From the NCBI RefSeq assembly GCF_009720525.1, contig NZ_CP043930.1, positions 3,938,501 to 4,002,500 on the forward strand: a DNA stretch of 64,000 nt, read 5' to 3'. Below are positions 9,335-17,770 of the stretch, piece by piece. Each line of letters opens with the position of its first letter. Position 1 is the stretch's first letter. The notes below the pieces were generated by a model. It was given only the letters and a program-made list of their open reading frames with translations. It had not been told where the DNA came from and made no database searches. The stretch comes from Gimesia benthica (GTDB lineage Bacteria > Planctomycetota > Planctomycetia > Planctomycetales > Planctomycetaceae). A program made the translations under genes and the position numbers.

Positions 9335-10819
9335 CTATTCCGCATCGGGAGGGATGATGTCACGCAGCGGCAGCACGCGGTCGCGCCATTGATCCATTTC
9401 GAATTTGACATACCAGGGAGTCTGTAGCAGCATGGCTTCGACGACAGTAATGTGCTCATCACTTTCGAATTGTAAGGGATTGACGCGTTCCCAGTTTTCG
9501 ACGTCCGCTTTCGATTCGAGATTCCAGATTATTTTCAAAGCGGCGCGGCTCTCTGATGTCGCTTCCTGATCGGTGGACTCTTTCAAAATCTGGAGCAGTT
9601 CGCGCTGGCACCAAGGCTGGCCTATGATTGCGAGAATCGCGGCTGCTGTTTCACGATTGTGAGGGATACTGGAGCGGAGTGCCTCGCGGAACAGCGGCAG
9701 TGCCAAATGAGGCTGAAATTCGAGGGCGATCGCTGCCGCTTCTCCCAGAGCATATTTTGGAACGTGATTCAAGAATTCGATTGTTCTATCGAACTCATAC
9801 TCTTGTCGTAACAGGAACTCCAGGCATTGCGCCCATTTTTGTGGACGCGGAAACTCATCGGCACTGCCCATGAAACTGACCCGTTGCAGGACTTCTGACA
9901 CCAGGGGACACCAGCGGGTGTCGCCGGTCGCGACGATTAAATCCAGGCCAGTATCGAGGGTGCTGAAGTTGTTTGATTTCAGCGCCCGTTTCAAAAAGTC
10001 ATCCAGGTCCGGGCTCTGGTTCTCCTGCAGCGCCTGCAAGGCCAGACTCTGATTTTCGTTCTGCTCGAATTCATTCGCCAGAAAGCGTTTGCGGGCGGAA
10101 ATGATCTGCCGGGCTTTCGCTGTCACTGCAGGTGGAATTTCTCCAGAGTTCAGCAGTTGTTCTACCAATGGCCAGTCGCCAATCACCGCGGCCAGACGCA
10201 GCATGGTCTCTGGCTCCGCGTGTTTCTCTGTCAGACTTTCCAACAGGGGGAGGATCTTCCCGATCTCAAACGAGAGGCGTGAGGCATGATGTTCGGAGTT
10301 TTCCTCCAGAAATCCCTGCTCCTGCAGTTCCTCAAACGCGAACTGGACGGTTTCAATGGAGGCATGCAGTGCGAGCACGCGTGCTTCACAGAGCTCGGGC
10401 TGTCGCAGTGACTTTAAAAATCCCTGATAAAAAAACAGGCCAATCCAGTCGGCGGTTTTGTCATAAAAATCGACATCGATCTCTACGCCCGTTTGTTGAT
10501 GAGTAAGGCTACAGCCACAGCCGTGTAAATAATATTCCCATTCGGGCAAGCCGGACACTGGTCCGCGATTTATGCCTTCCGGATGGGCATCATAGCCTTG
10601 TTTGGCCAGATTCAACTGGTCGACTCCCAGGTTCTGCTGCACGATCTGTGAAACGAACTCCTGTCGTGGACGGTGTCGGATCAGTGAGAACAGCGTCCAG
10701 CTGGCCCAGGGAGTGAGAGGCCAGGGTCGGTCGAGCCACTCTTTGATGAAATCGTCCAACGGAACGTCAACCTCAGAAGCTGCCTGGAGTCGTTGAATGA
10801 TTTCCGGTGCGTATTGCAT
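9335..10819 (-). CDS. Unknown protein with DUF6896-like segment and alpha-helical repeat region
   Basis: A 494-residue soluble protein. Around residues 105-135 it contains YYLHGCGCSLTH followed by GVEIDVDFYD, a His-Gly-x-Gly-Cys plus Asp-x-Asp-Phe pattern resembling DUF6896-type domains; that match is from memory and tentative. The rest is almost wholly helical, with HEAT-like repeats of hydrophobic and small residues (LGEAAAIALEFQPHLALPLFREAL, NRETAAAILAIIG). No catalytic motif is evident. The ATG at 10817-10819 is the only sensible start. The function is not known. Confidence 0.6.
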   Translation of the reverse strand: MQYAPEIIQRLQAASEVDVPLDDFIKEWLDRPWPLTPWASWTLFSLIRHRPRQEFVSQIVQQNLGVDQLNLAKQGYDAHPEGINRGPVSGLPEWEYYLHGCGCSLTHQQTGVEIDVDFYDKTADWIGLFFYQGFLKSLRQPELCEARVLALHASIETVQFAFEELQEQGFLEENSEHHASRLSFEIGKILPLLESLTEKHAEPETMLRLAAVIGDWPLVEQLLNSGEIPPAVTAKARQIISARKRFLANEFEQNENQSLALQALQENQSPDLDDFLKRALKSNNFSTLDTGLDLIVATGDTRWCPLVSEVLQRVSFMGSADEFPRPQKWAQCLEFLLRQEYEFDRTIEFLNHVPKYALGEAAAIALEFQPHLALPLFREALRSSIPHNRETAAAILAIIGQPWCQRELLQILKESTDQEATSESRAALKIIWNLESKADVENWERVNPLQFESDEHITVVEAMLLQTPWYVKFEMDQWRDRVLPLRDIIPPDAE

Positions 10820-10902
10820 GCTATGAATGATGTCTGAAAGGGAGCAGGGATGGGGATCAATGAGCCACCGAACCTGAATCGGCTGTGCGTTGTCTGCTCG
10901 AT

Positions 10903-11715
10903 ATGAAAATTATAGATTTTTCCGCAACAGTTCTCAAAGAAATTATGTATCTCAACGCAGGCAGCGGCAGGAGCGGCTTCTATGAAGAACGTCTGCCGAT
11001 TCATCATGCGCGGGTTGATGCGCTGCCTGTGGGACTGGATGCTGTCGTTGTCACCGCCGATCTGCAGGGCCGCGAGCGATTTCAGGAATCGCCCGGCGGT
11101 CCGCCGCGTCTGCTGGGAGAAGCACTCCCCCTGCGCCTGGTTCAGGAAGTTCTGCCCGAGGTCGGAATTCACGATCCTTCCCGTGTTGCGGTCTGGCTGG
11201 CGGGGGACTTCTATACGGTCCCCGCGCTCGACAAACGGGGTGGCACCGGCGATGTGAGCGCCGTCTGGCGGGCCTTTGGCGATGAATTTGCCTGGGTGGC
11301 GGGCGTGGCCGGCAACCATGATACCTATGGCGAAAACAGTAAGGCCCGACCCCGCTTTCCCGCCCATCTGCATTACCTGGATGGTGATTTCGTTGAACTC
11401 GATGGACTCCACATCGGAGGAATCGGCGGGATCATCGGCAATCCGGAACGCCATCAGCGACGCAGTGAAGAAGATTACCTGTTTGCCCTGGAACTGTTGC
11501 TGGAAGAACGGATCGACATCCTGCTGCTGCACGACGGCCCCCGTGGCCTGAATGCCCGGCAGCAGGGATCAGCCCGCGTGCGCGACCTGTTGAGTACGCG
11601 TCGCAGTCCACTGGTCGTCCGCGGGCATGCCCACTGGGATCAACCGTTGATCGAATATGAAAACGGAACCCAGGTACTTAACGTCGATGCGCGAACCGTC
11701 ATTCTCACGCATTGA
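10903..11715 (+). CDS. Calcineurin-like metallophosphoesterase
   Basis: A 270-residue protein. Metal-ligand motifs appear in the family order: VVTADLQGRERF (usually DxH; the His is missing here), WLAGDFY (GDxx), GVAGNHDTYG (GNHD), ILLLHDGPRG (the later His) and VVRGHAHWDQP (GHxH). This places it in the calcineurin-like phosphoesterase superfamily, whose members hydrolyse phosphomono- or diesters using two metals. The first motif lacking its His is unusual and may alter one metal site. A GTG at 10885 is in frame; the ATG at 10903 (MKIIDFS) fits the family start. It is divergent from the upstream helical protein. Confidence 0.82.
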   Translation: MKIIDFSATVLKEIMYLNAGSGRSGFYEERLPIHHARVDALPVGLDAVVVTADLQGRERFQESPGGPPRLLGEALPLRLVQEVLPEVGIHDPSRVAVWLAGDFYTVPALDKRGGTGDVSAVWRAFGDEFAWVAGVAGNHDTYGENSKARPRFPAHLHYLDGDFVELDGLHIGGIGGIIGNPERHQRRSEEDYLFALELLLEERIDILLLHDGPRGLNARQQGSARVRDLLSTRRSPLVVRGHAHWDQPLIEYENGTQVLNVDARTVILTH

Positions 11716-11949
11716 GTTCCCCTTTACGCTTATGGCTGGTTTAATCCGTCCCTGGTCCCGGTTAAGCATGCTGACACGCTGATGTGATATTTTCATGTAA
11801 TCTAAGGAAAGCCCGTCCGTCACGCGATTACGCACTTGACCGTCCGCTGTCAGGGCTCCATTCTAAACAGTGTGCCCCTTAATCGGCGTCAACTAACTTC
11901 ACAGGCTGCCAATGAAGTTGACCTGTTCAATGTCCGGGAATACCCACTC

Positions 11950-12360
11950 ATGGATGATGCCCAGCTACTGGAAGCCTTTGAAGCCTGCACCCTGCCCTCC
12001 GAGGAGTGGACGCACCGGGCGCATGTCCGGGTGGCTTATCTCTACGCCAGGCGCTTTCCCTACCCGGAAGCACTGCTCCGCATGCGGGCCGGCATCAAAG
12101 CTTACAATAAAGCCACAAATACTCCCGAGGAACTGGAGCGAGGCTACCACGAGACCATCACGGTCGCCTTCATGCGGCTGGTCTGTCACGCCCTCCAGGA
12201 AGAGGGGCCGTTCGAGTCGTCAGACGAATTCTGCAACACCTGTGCCCGCATGCTGAAGAAAGGGGTACTGCTCGACTACTACTCCAAAGAGCGGCTGATC
12301 TCACTGGAAGCGAAGCACAATTTCGTCGAACCCGATCTGCAGTCGTTACCGGAGGTCTGA
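11950..12360 (+). CDS. Conserved-looking hypothetical protein
   Basis: A 136-residue protein from the ATG at 11950 (MDDAQLLEAFEACTLP). An in-frame upstream extension to 11836 exists but does not look coding. The sequence is helical and rich in aromatic and charged residues, with EEWTHRAHVRVAYLYARRFP and GYHETITVAFMRL; the conserved-looking His residues (THRAH, YHET) could bind metal, but no family is recognised. It ends in TGA at 12358-12360 and the ADP-ribosylglycohydrolase gene starts 53 bases later on the same strand, so the two may be co-transcribed. Confidence 0.6.
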   Translation: MDDAQLLEAFEACTLPSEEWTHRAHVRVAYLYARRFPYPEALLRMRAGIKAYNKATNTPEELERGYHETITVAFMRLVCHALQEEGPFESSDEFCNTCARMLKKGVLLDYYSKERLISLEAKHNFVEPDLQSLPEV

Positions 12361-12413
12361 TGCACTATGATGATCCACATCCATCCTGTAGTACACAATA
12401 CGAGGAACACAAC

Positions 12414-13334
12414 ATGGAAGACCGGAGTCGAGGCACGCTGATCGGGCTGGCCGTAGGTGATGCGCTGGGGGCGGCGGTGGAGTTCCAGTCGCCGGGCAGC
12501 TTTCCGCCGGTGACCGGGTATCGCGGGGGTGGACCGCATCCAATCGAACCGGGTGCCTGGACCGACGACACCAGCATGGCACTCGCACTGGCCGACAGTA
12601 TCGCGGACGTCGGCTGGGATCTGAACGACCAGGCCGAGCGTTACGTGCAATGGTGGAAGACGGGCCGCTACTCGGTCAACGGCCGCTGTTTTGATATCGG
12701 GATGACGGTCCGCCGGGCACTGGGGGAATTTTCCGTCAATGGGAATGCACTCACGTCGGGTGACTCGCATGAATATGCCAGTGGCAATGGTTCGATCATG
12801 CGACTGGCGCCGGTGCCCATGCGATATGCGGAGCTATTCGAATCGGATCTGGCTGAGTTCTCCCGGCTGGCGGAAGAGTCGAGCCTGCCTACGCACCCCA
12901 GTGAGCAGTGCCGCGATGCCTGTCGCTACCTGGCCTGTGTGCTGGCAGCGATGATCCGGGGAGAACCGCGGGAAACGGTGCTCGCTGCCGACTGGCAGCC
13001 ACTGCAGCAGTTAAACGCGATCAAACCTTTGCATCCACTGGTACAGGAGATCGCAGATGGCAGCTTTCGTCGCAGACAGCCGCCGGAGATCGAAGGATCG
13101 GGCTGGGTGATTCGCAGCCTGGAAGCCGCCCTCTGGGCGTTTCACGACGCCGACTCGTTTGAGGAAGCAGTGCTGAAGGCCGTGAACCTGGGAGACGACG
13201 CCGACACGACCGGCGCGGTCTGCGGTCAACTGGCGGGGGCCTGCTGGGGAGAGTCGAATATTCCCTCCTCTCTGCGTGCCGGCCTGGTTCGTCGGGACAT
13301 GCTGGAACTGGTGCTGACGAAGCTGCTGGATTAG
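12414..13334 (+). CDS. ADP-ribosylglycohydrolase family protein (DraG-like)
   Basis: A 306-residue protein with all expected motifs: GLAVGDALGAAVEF at the N-terminus, WTDDTSMALALADS (metal-binding T-D-D-T/S), NGSIMRLAPVP, and the C-terminal GDDADTTGAVCGQLAGA that supplies the second group of Mg-binding aspartates. Enzymes of this family remove ADP-ribose from Arg or other acceptors, as DraG does from nitrogenase reductase. The ATG at 12414 follows a GAGGA ribosome-binding site; an earlier in-frame ATG at 12360 overlaps the previous stop and would add an 18-residue non-conserved-looking tail. Substrate unknown. Confidence 0.9.
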   Translation: MEDRSRGTLIGLAVGDALGAAVEFQSPGSFPPVTGYRGGGPHPIEPGAWTDDTSMALALADSIADVGWDLNDQAERYVQWWKTGRYSVNGRCFDIGMTVRRALGEFSVNGNALTSGDSHEYASGNGSIMRLAPVPMRYAELFESDLAEFSRLAEESSLPTHPSEQCRDACRYLACVLAAMIRGEPRETVLAADWQPLQQLNAIKPLHPLVQEIADGSFRRRQPPEIEGSGWVIRSLEAALWAFHDADSFEEAVLKAVNLGDDADTTGAVCGQLAGACWGESNIPSSLRAGLVRRDMLELVLTKLLD

Positions 13335-13589
13335 GTAATGTGTATTTAAATATATTTACCGTGGTCAAGGTTGTGCAGGTACTCTTGTTTTCAGGATTTC
13401 AACAACAGAAAAGCCAAATTAGCCGCAGGGCGTTAGCCCCGGTTGAAACGACTTTTGGTATATGCCATTCGAATTAAGTAACGCTACCTGGCCAGCATGC
13501 CAGCCAACAAAATCTTTACTTCTACCCCCGCAACTGCCATGATGGCGTTTGTAATTCTCAACCCTTTTCTTTTTGCGTGAGTAAGCCCG

Positions 13590-14210
13590 ATGACCACTGA
13601 CCCGGAATCAACGCCCGATGTTCTCTCTTTCTGGTTCTGGTTTGAAAATAACCTGCATCGCTTTGAACATCTGGAAGACCAGCAGGAAGTACTGCTGCCG
13701 GAACTGGGCGAACAACTGCAGGAGGTCGACGAAGGTCTGACCTACGAAATTTCCATGCCCGATGAGGAGGGCGTGCGCGATCTGGTCATCAGTGCCGACG
13801 GAGTGAAAGAGGCATTTCCTGCAGTGATGCTGTTGATCGACAGTGCCCCCGATCTGCCCGGCTGGACCTTCACGCCCTTTCGACAACGGATGGATCTAGC
13901 GGGTTGTGCCCTGCAGTTCGGCGAGCAGGAACTGACGCCGGACGACTTCTACTTCTGGCTGCAGACCGAAGACGGTGCCATCGATCTGATCGTGTATGTC
14001 CCCGGTCTGACCGAGGAAAACCGGGAAGCCATGATGGGCGCCAGCTTCGTTCTGCTGGACATGACCCTCGGCGAATTCGACGTGACGCTGAAGATCCGTT
14101 ATATCGATTTTCAACCCCTGCCCGAGAACCCGGAAGCCGAAGACCTGCAGCCCCTCTCCGCACTGCCGGACGAGTTCGATGCACTGTTTGATGCTTTGAA
14201 TCCAGAGTGA
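13590..14210 (+). CDS. Acidic hypothetical protein
   Basis: A 206-residue, strongly acidic soluble protein beginning MTTDPESTPDVLSFWFWFENN. It has an alternating hydrophobic pattern suggesting an alpha/beta fold (DFYFWLQTEDGAIDLIVYVPG, FVLLDMTLGEFDVTLKI). No family is recognised with certainty; it recalls DUF695-like small proteins, but that is a guess. It is the first gene of a run of small unknown genes and is followed after 16 bases by the Cys-rich protein gene, so a shared transcript is likely. Confidence 0.65.
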   Translation: MTTDPESTPDVLSFWFWFENNLHRFEHLEDQQEVLLPELGEQLQEVDEGLTYEISMPDEEGVRDLVISADGVKEAFPAVMLLIDSAPDLPGWTFTPFRQRMDLAGCALQFGEQELTPDDFYFWLQTEDGAIDLIVYVPGLTEENREAMMGASFVLLDMTLGEFDVTLKIRYIDFQPLPENPEAEDLQPLSALPDEFDALFDALNPE

Positions 14211-14226
14211 GGCGCGGGAGATCCAG

Positions 14227-14892
14227 ATGTATCGAAAAGTATTTCCGCGGTGCGAGGTAGAAGGGTCACTGGAGCCTGTTGATTTCAGTCATGGAGGACT
14301 TGATCAGCGCATCCCCCGAAAATGTGATGAATGTGATAACCTGTTTGAAGGGGAATGTGTTCGGGCGATAGATCAGGTAGAGGACTACCTCTCTCTAGAC
14401 TATGGCCCCTGCCGTAAACCGGGGCTTTGCAATCCAGTCCTCGTTGAAGATCGATTTATCAAATGTAAGGTTTATGTTCCGGAGAAGTGCAGTGACTGTG
14501 ACTTTCTGCGATATCACCAGATCTCTGGCTTTCGCTGTCATGAAGATGACCAGATCTGGGGACGCTATGGGAAGACACTGGACTGGGGCCACTGGTCACC
14601 CGACCTGCCGAACATCGGTCTGGAGTCCAGGAAAGAGGTGTCGATGGAACTGATGCAGGCGGTCAAAGACGAACTGGAGGTAGCTGCGATTCGCGAAGCG
14701 CGGGATGCCTACCAGGAGTTGAAAAAAAAATGCAACGCTACGGTGATGACGAGACAGAAGTATGACGCAGGCGGAATTGATTTCGTTTCTGGAGGGGCTG
14801 GGAGCCGATGTTATCGTACGCAGGTTTGGTCCCCAGGAGACAACGCCAGATTCCGTCTGTGCTTATTTTTTCCCAGTACCAGAGCCCTTTGA
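14227..14892 (+). CDS. Cysteine-rich hypothetical protein with probable frameshift at an A9 run
   Basis: Residues 1-165 look like a genuine Cys-rich, possibly Zn-binding protein (CDECDNLFEGEC, CRKPGLC, CSDCDFL, FRCHED). After a run of nine A at 14722-14730 the frame changes character and overlaps the next gene by 131 bases. Reading one base back (-1) after the A-run gives a short tail KKKMQRYGDDETEV and a TGA at 14763-14765, which forms an ATGA overlap with the next start at 14762. The original gene therefore probably ended at 14765; the present frame reads to 14892 because of an A-tract length change or needs slippage. A GGGAG ribosome-binding site precedes the ATG. Function unknown. Confidence 0.6.
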   Translation: MYRKVFPRCEVEGSLEPVDFSHGGLDQRIPRKCDECDNLFEGECVRAIDQVEDYLSLDYGPCRKPGLCNPVLVEDRFIKCKVYVPEKCSDCDFLRYHQISGFRCHEDDQIWGRYGKTLDWGHWSPDLPNIGLESRKEVSMELMQAVKDELEVAAIREARDAYQELKKKCNATVMTRQKYDAGGIDFVSGGAGSRCYRTQVWSPGDNARFRLCLFFPSTRAL

Positions 14893-15064
14893 CGGAATTC
14901 GCGCATGGGAAGAAATGCTGATATTGAATGAGTATGAGGATGGATGGGCCATCAATTATGGACAATATCCGCGTACGAGAGCGCTACAGGACGAGGAACT
15001 GAAGTCGCTGCTGACTGAGTGGGTGCGCGAACGGGACTATCGGCTGTTTGCGGATTATGAGTGA
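14762..15064 (+). CDS. Small hypothetical protein
   Basis: A 100-residue protein beginning MTQAELISFLEGLGADVIVRRFG and ending near RERDYRLFADYE. It has a compact alpha/beta pattern (YFFPVPEPFDGIRAWEEMLILNEYEDGWAINYG) of the sort seen in small immunity-like or accessory proteins, but no family is recognised. Its start forms an ATGA overlap with the stop that the upstream Cys-rich gene would have in the -1 frame, which supports both this start and translational coupling with that gene. Confidence 0.55.
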   Translation: MTQAELISFLEGLGADVIVRRFGPQETTPDSVCAYFFPVPEPFDGIRAWEEMLILNEYEDGWAINYGQYPRTRALQDEELKSLLTEWVRERDYRLFADYE

Positions 15065-15084
15065 GGGAAATGAAGATCAGGAAT

Positions 15085-15690
15085 TCAATCTTTATTATTT
15101 TGATCAGGAACATATCCTTTTCCCTCTGCGACCAGCTTTCGTGCCAGTTCGTAATCCCAGCCAGCGACATCACGCCGATGGGGCCCCTCGTGCCAGGAAT
15201 CAAAGGTAACGGTCTGACCGAAGGACTCGATCAATGCGACTAGTGCTTCGGTTCCACCGAATGGGATCGCCCAGGGATCGTAGAACAGCTCGCCCTGTGT
15301 GGCTGATTTGCAAGTGAGATCAATCAGGGCATATTCCCCATTAAATAAGGAATCGATCAGGGACTCATAATCCCAGTTCCCAGGCAGTACAAACATATTG
15401 TCTGTCCAACGGTTTTCTGGCTCCGTCAAGTCCCAGAGTTTTTGAAAGGTGATGCCTTCCGCGCTATCTGGATCAATATGATCGTCGAACCAGATAATGG
15501 CTTTTTCGTCAAGGAAGTCGATCCAGTTGGGCTCATTTGCGGGATCATACTGCCCTGCTTTCTCAGCCGTATCCCATGACTTGAGAATCTTGTCTTTTTC
15601 GGCTTTGAGAGCGAAGAAAAGACGCTGCAGCGCATTAAACCGTTCAGATGCAGTAATCTCAAACTCAAGATAAAAAGTGGAGTCTAACAT
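15085..15690 (-). CDS. Hypothetical protein
   Basis: A 201-residue acidic soluble protein, convergent with the preceding small gene with a 20-base gap. A GAAGGAAG ribosome-binding site precedes the ATG at 15688-15690. The sequence begins MLDSTFYLEFEITASERFNA and contains WIDFLDEKAIIWFDDHIDP and LLPEx-free aromatic stretches such as YEYALID-like NGEYALIDL. It resembles small stand-alone proteins without catalytic motifs; no family is recognised. Confidence 0.6.
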   Translation of the reverse strand: MLDSTFYLEFEITASERFNALQRLFFALKAEKDKILKSWDTAEKAGQYDPANEPNWIDFLDEKAIIWFDDHIDPDSAEGITFQKLWDLTEPENRWTDNMFVLPGNWDYESLIDSLFNGEYALIDLTCKSATQGELFYDPWAIPFGGTEALVALIESFGQTVTFDSWHEGPHRRDVAGWDYELARKLVAEGKGYVPDQNNKD

Positions 15691-15859
15691 GCGCCGAATT
15701 CTTCCTTCAGGGATGATTCAAATCTAATCTAAGTCTCTGGACCTATGACCATTTTGTCAAATCTCCGACATTTTCTTTACATCCAGTTACCCGCCCGGCA
15801 TGATGGAGTGTGTGTCTTTCGAATGATCACTCTATTCCTGCAGTTGAGGAAACGCGGTT

Positions 15860-16627
15860 ATGCTGGTGAAGAAACTGAAAGAGAAACTGGTTCGGGGCGA
15901 GACCGTGTATGGGTCGCTGTTTCAGCATGCGGTGGTACCGGCGATGGTCGAGTCGATCCCCGACAACTCGCTCGATTTTGTGATCGTCACGCCCGAGCAT
16001 ACCACCCTCGACCTCGCGGAGTTTCTGCCGCTGCGATATGCCCTGCAGTCCAAAGGCATTGTCTGCCTGGCCCGCACGCACAGTCGCGACGCTGCAGATG
16101 TGGCCCGCGTCTGTGATACGTTTGACGGCGTGGTGGTACCTTATGTCGAAACATACGAAGAGGCACAGCAGTTGGCGGCAGCGGCCGTTTATCGACCGTT
16201 GAAAGGGATTGTGCTGGACAAGGCCCTGAAAGAGGGGAAGTTCATCAATCAGAAGACGGCCGACTACATCGAGAAAAAGAACGAGAACACGCTGTTCATA
16301 CCGATGATTGAATCGGTGCCCGGCATCGAGAACCTGGAACAGATCTGTTCGATACCCGGCGTGCACGCGGTCTTCGTCGGTCCCGGCGATCTGACGACCA
16401 ACATGGGCATCCCCGGCGAGTATGACAACCCGGAACTCATCGCCGCGATCCAGAAAGTGATCGACGTCTCGAACGCACAGCACGTCGCCGCAGGCTGCTG
16501 GTTCGGAACCACCCAGCAGGCCCTGCGTACAATCCGCCAGGGCGCCCGACTGGTCGTGTACGCCAACGACGGTCTGATGCTGACGCACGCGATGCAGAGC
16601 GCGTTCGGGGAACTGCGCAAAGGGTGA
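15860..16627 (+). CDS. HpcH/HpaI aldolase/citrate lyase family protein
   Basis: A 255-residue TIM-barrel enzyme. Diagnostic pieces are LDFVIVTPEHTTLDL (the region of the catalytic His, normally DxEH), IVCLARTHS (substrate-phosphate Arg region), LFIPMIESVPGIENLEQI (metal-binding Glu) and GVHAVFVGPGDLTTNMG (metal-binding Asp). Members cleave 2-keto-3-deoxy or related 2-hydroxy acids in class II, metal-dependent aldol reactions. Length is typical. A GAGGA ribosome-binding site lies just upstream of the ATG at 15860. The exact substrate is unknown, and no sugar-acid operon surrounds it. Confidence 0.85.
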   Translation: MLVKKLKEKLVRGETVYGSLFQHAVVPAMVESIPDNSLDFVIVTPEHTTLDLAEFLPLRYALQSKGIVCLARTHSRDAADVARVCDTFDGVVVPYVETYEEAQQLAAAAVYRPLKGIVLDKALKEGKFINQKTADYIEKKNENTLFIPMIESVPGIENLEQICSIPGVHAVFVGPGDLTTNMGIPGEYDNPELIAAIQKVIDVSNAQHVAAGCWFGTTQQALRTIRQGARLVVYANDGLMLTHAMQSAFGELRKG

Positions 16628-16651
16628 TCGCTGTTTGGGCTTGGCGTGCAT

Positions 16652-16731
16652 GTGAGCGGAATGGCGCTAGGTAGCGGTAATATATACAACGCGGCTAAAA
16701 ATTACCGGCAGCTAGCGCTTTGCCGCTCAGT
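16652..16731. repeat. REP-like palindromic element, copy 1
   Basis: An imperfect palindrome with ends GTGAGCGGAATGGCGCTAG and CTAGCGCTTTGCCGCTCA and a conserved AT-rich core (TATATACAACGCGGCTAAAAA). Four nearly identical copies occur in 1.1 kb around the RAYT gene. Copy 1 belongs to the left REP pair. Confidence 0.85.
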
Positions 16732-16845
16732 TGAATTGCTGGGTTTTGATTTAAACGAATGATCTATGAAACAAGAATACTGAATGATCCGGGTAGACTG
16801 GATTGTTCGATGAAGAGGTTTTGTTTGTTAAAAGACGAACCTACC

Positions 16846-16924
16846 GTGAGCGGAATGGCGCTAGCCACCGGTAATATATACAACGCGGCTAAAAATTACC
16901 GGCAGCTAGCGCTTTGCCGCTCAG
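16846..16924. repeat. REP-like palindromic element, copy 2
   Basis: This copy has the same ends and core as copy 1. It lies immediately upstream of the RAYT gene, and its closing CCGCTCAG ends about 10 bases before the RAYT start codon. Confidence 0.85.
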
Positions 16925-16932
16925 TTTGATGG

Positions 16933-17430
16933 ATGATTTATTTTATGATCGAACCATTCACCTATTTCATTACCTGGACCACTTATGGAACGTGGTTGCC
17001 GGGAGATCGACGTGGATGGCGTAAAACGAACAACGGTAATCAACCACCACAACTGTTGCTTGAGCAATGGAGCCGGAATCAGATGCAGCAACGACCGGTT
17101 TTATTGAATCAGATCCAGCGAAACAAAGTCGAAACAGTGTGCCATGAACATGCAGAAATCCGAGGATGGTTCATTCATGCAATCAGTGTCCGCTCGAATC
17201 ATGTTCATATTGCCGTGACCGCGGATTCAGAGCCGAAAATCGTTCGTGATCAATTCAAAGCCAACGCAACCCGCGTGCTGCGTCTGGACCCCGATCCGGT
17301 CTCGAATCAGAAAATCTGGTCGCGCGGAGGCGATACGGAGTTGATCGACGGTGGTGAAGAGAGTCTGGAACGTGTTGTGCTTTATATTACAGAGGCACAG
17401 GATCGGAAAGACCGTGACCATTTTCAGTAG
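16933..17430 (+). CDS. REP-associated tyrosine transposase-like protein (RAYT, Y1/HUH family)
   Basis: A 165-residue protein starting FTYFITWTTYGTWLPGDRRGW, the standard N-terminus of RAYT/Y1 transposases, followed by the HUH motif NHVHIAV (H90 and H92). Where relatives I know carry K-A-Y-A-x-R with the catalytic tyrosine, this protein reads K-A-N-A-T-R (Asn at about residue 111), so it may be unable to make the covalent DNA link. RAYTs mobilise or process REP palindromes, and this gene is flanked on both sides by REP pairs. A second Met at 16945 is an equally possible start. Confidence 0.85.
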   Translation: MIYFMIEPFTYFITWTTYGTWLPGDRRGWRKTNNGNQPPQLLLEQWSRNQMQQRPVLLNQIQRNKVETVCHEHAEIRGWFIHAISVRSNHVHIAVTADSEPKIVRDQFKANATRVLRLDPDPVSNQKIWSRGGDTELIDGGEESLERVVLYITEAQDRKDRDHFQ

Positions 17431-17496
17431 GGGGACACGACCACTGCCGATGAAGATTCTTGCCGCATACTCGAACCAGGAATAGGCAAACCTACT

Positions 17497-17575
17497 GTGA
17501 GCGGAATGGCGTTCGCCACCGGTGATATATACAACGCGGTTAAAAATTACCGGCGGCTAGCGCCTTGCCGCTCAG
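17497..17575. repeat. REP-like palindromic element, copy 3
   Basis: This copy differs from copies 1 and 2 by a few bases: GTTCGCC replaces GCTAGCC after the left end, and the closing half has a CGCCTTG variant. It lies downstream of the RAYT stop codon and begins the right-hand REP pair. Confidence 0.85.
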
Positions 17576-17691
17576 TTGGATTGTTGGGTTTTGATTTAAA
17601 CGGATGATTTAAGAAACAAGAATTCTGAACGATCGGGGTAGACTGGATAGTTCGATGAAGAAGTTTTTGTTTTTTTAAAGACGACCCTACC

Positions 17692-17770
17692 GTGAGCGGA
17701 ATGGCGTTCGCCACTGGTGATCTATGCAGCGCGGCTAAAGCTGACCGGCAGCTAGCGCTTTCCCGCTCAG
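17692..17770. repeat. REP-like palindromic element, copy 4
   Basis: The most divergent copy in its core (CTATGCAGCGCGGCTAAAGC). It is separated from copy 3 by a ~115-base spacer that is itself a diverged duplicate of the spacer between copies 1 and 2 (shared GGGTTTTGATTTAAACG and GTAGACTGGAT). Confidence 0.8.

Larger units (their letters stand above)
16652..17770. mobile_element. RAYT gene bracketed by duplicated REP-spacer-REP units
   Basis: The order is REP1, spacer, REP2, RAYT, REP3, spacer, REP4. The left unit (16652-16924) and right unit (17497-17770) are each about 273 bases and align over their whole length including the spacers, so the RAYT lies between two direct copies of a BIME-like REP pair. 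Confidence 0.75.

Noticed and set aside
10681-11532. A 283-codon minus-strand frame
   Set aside because: Antisense to the metallophosphoesterase gene, which has recognisable metal-ligand motifs.
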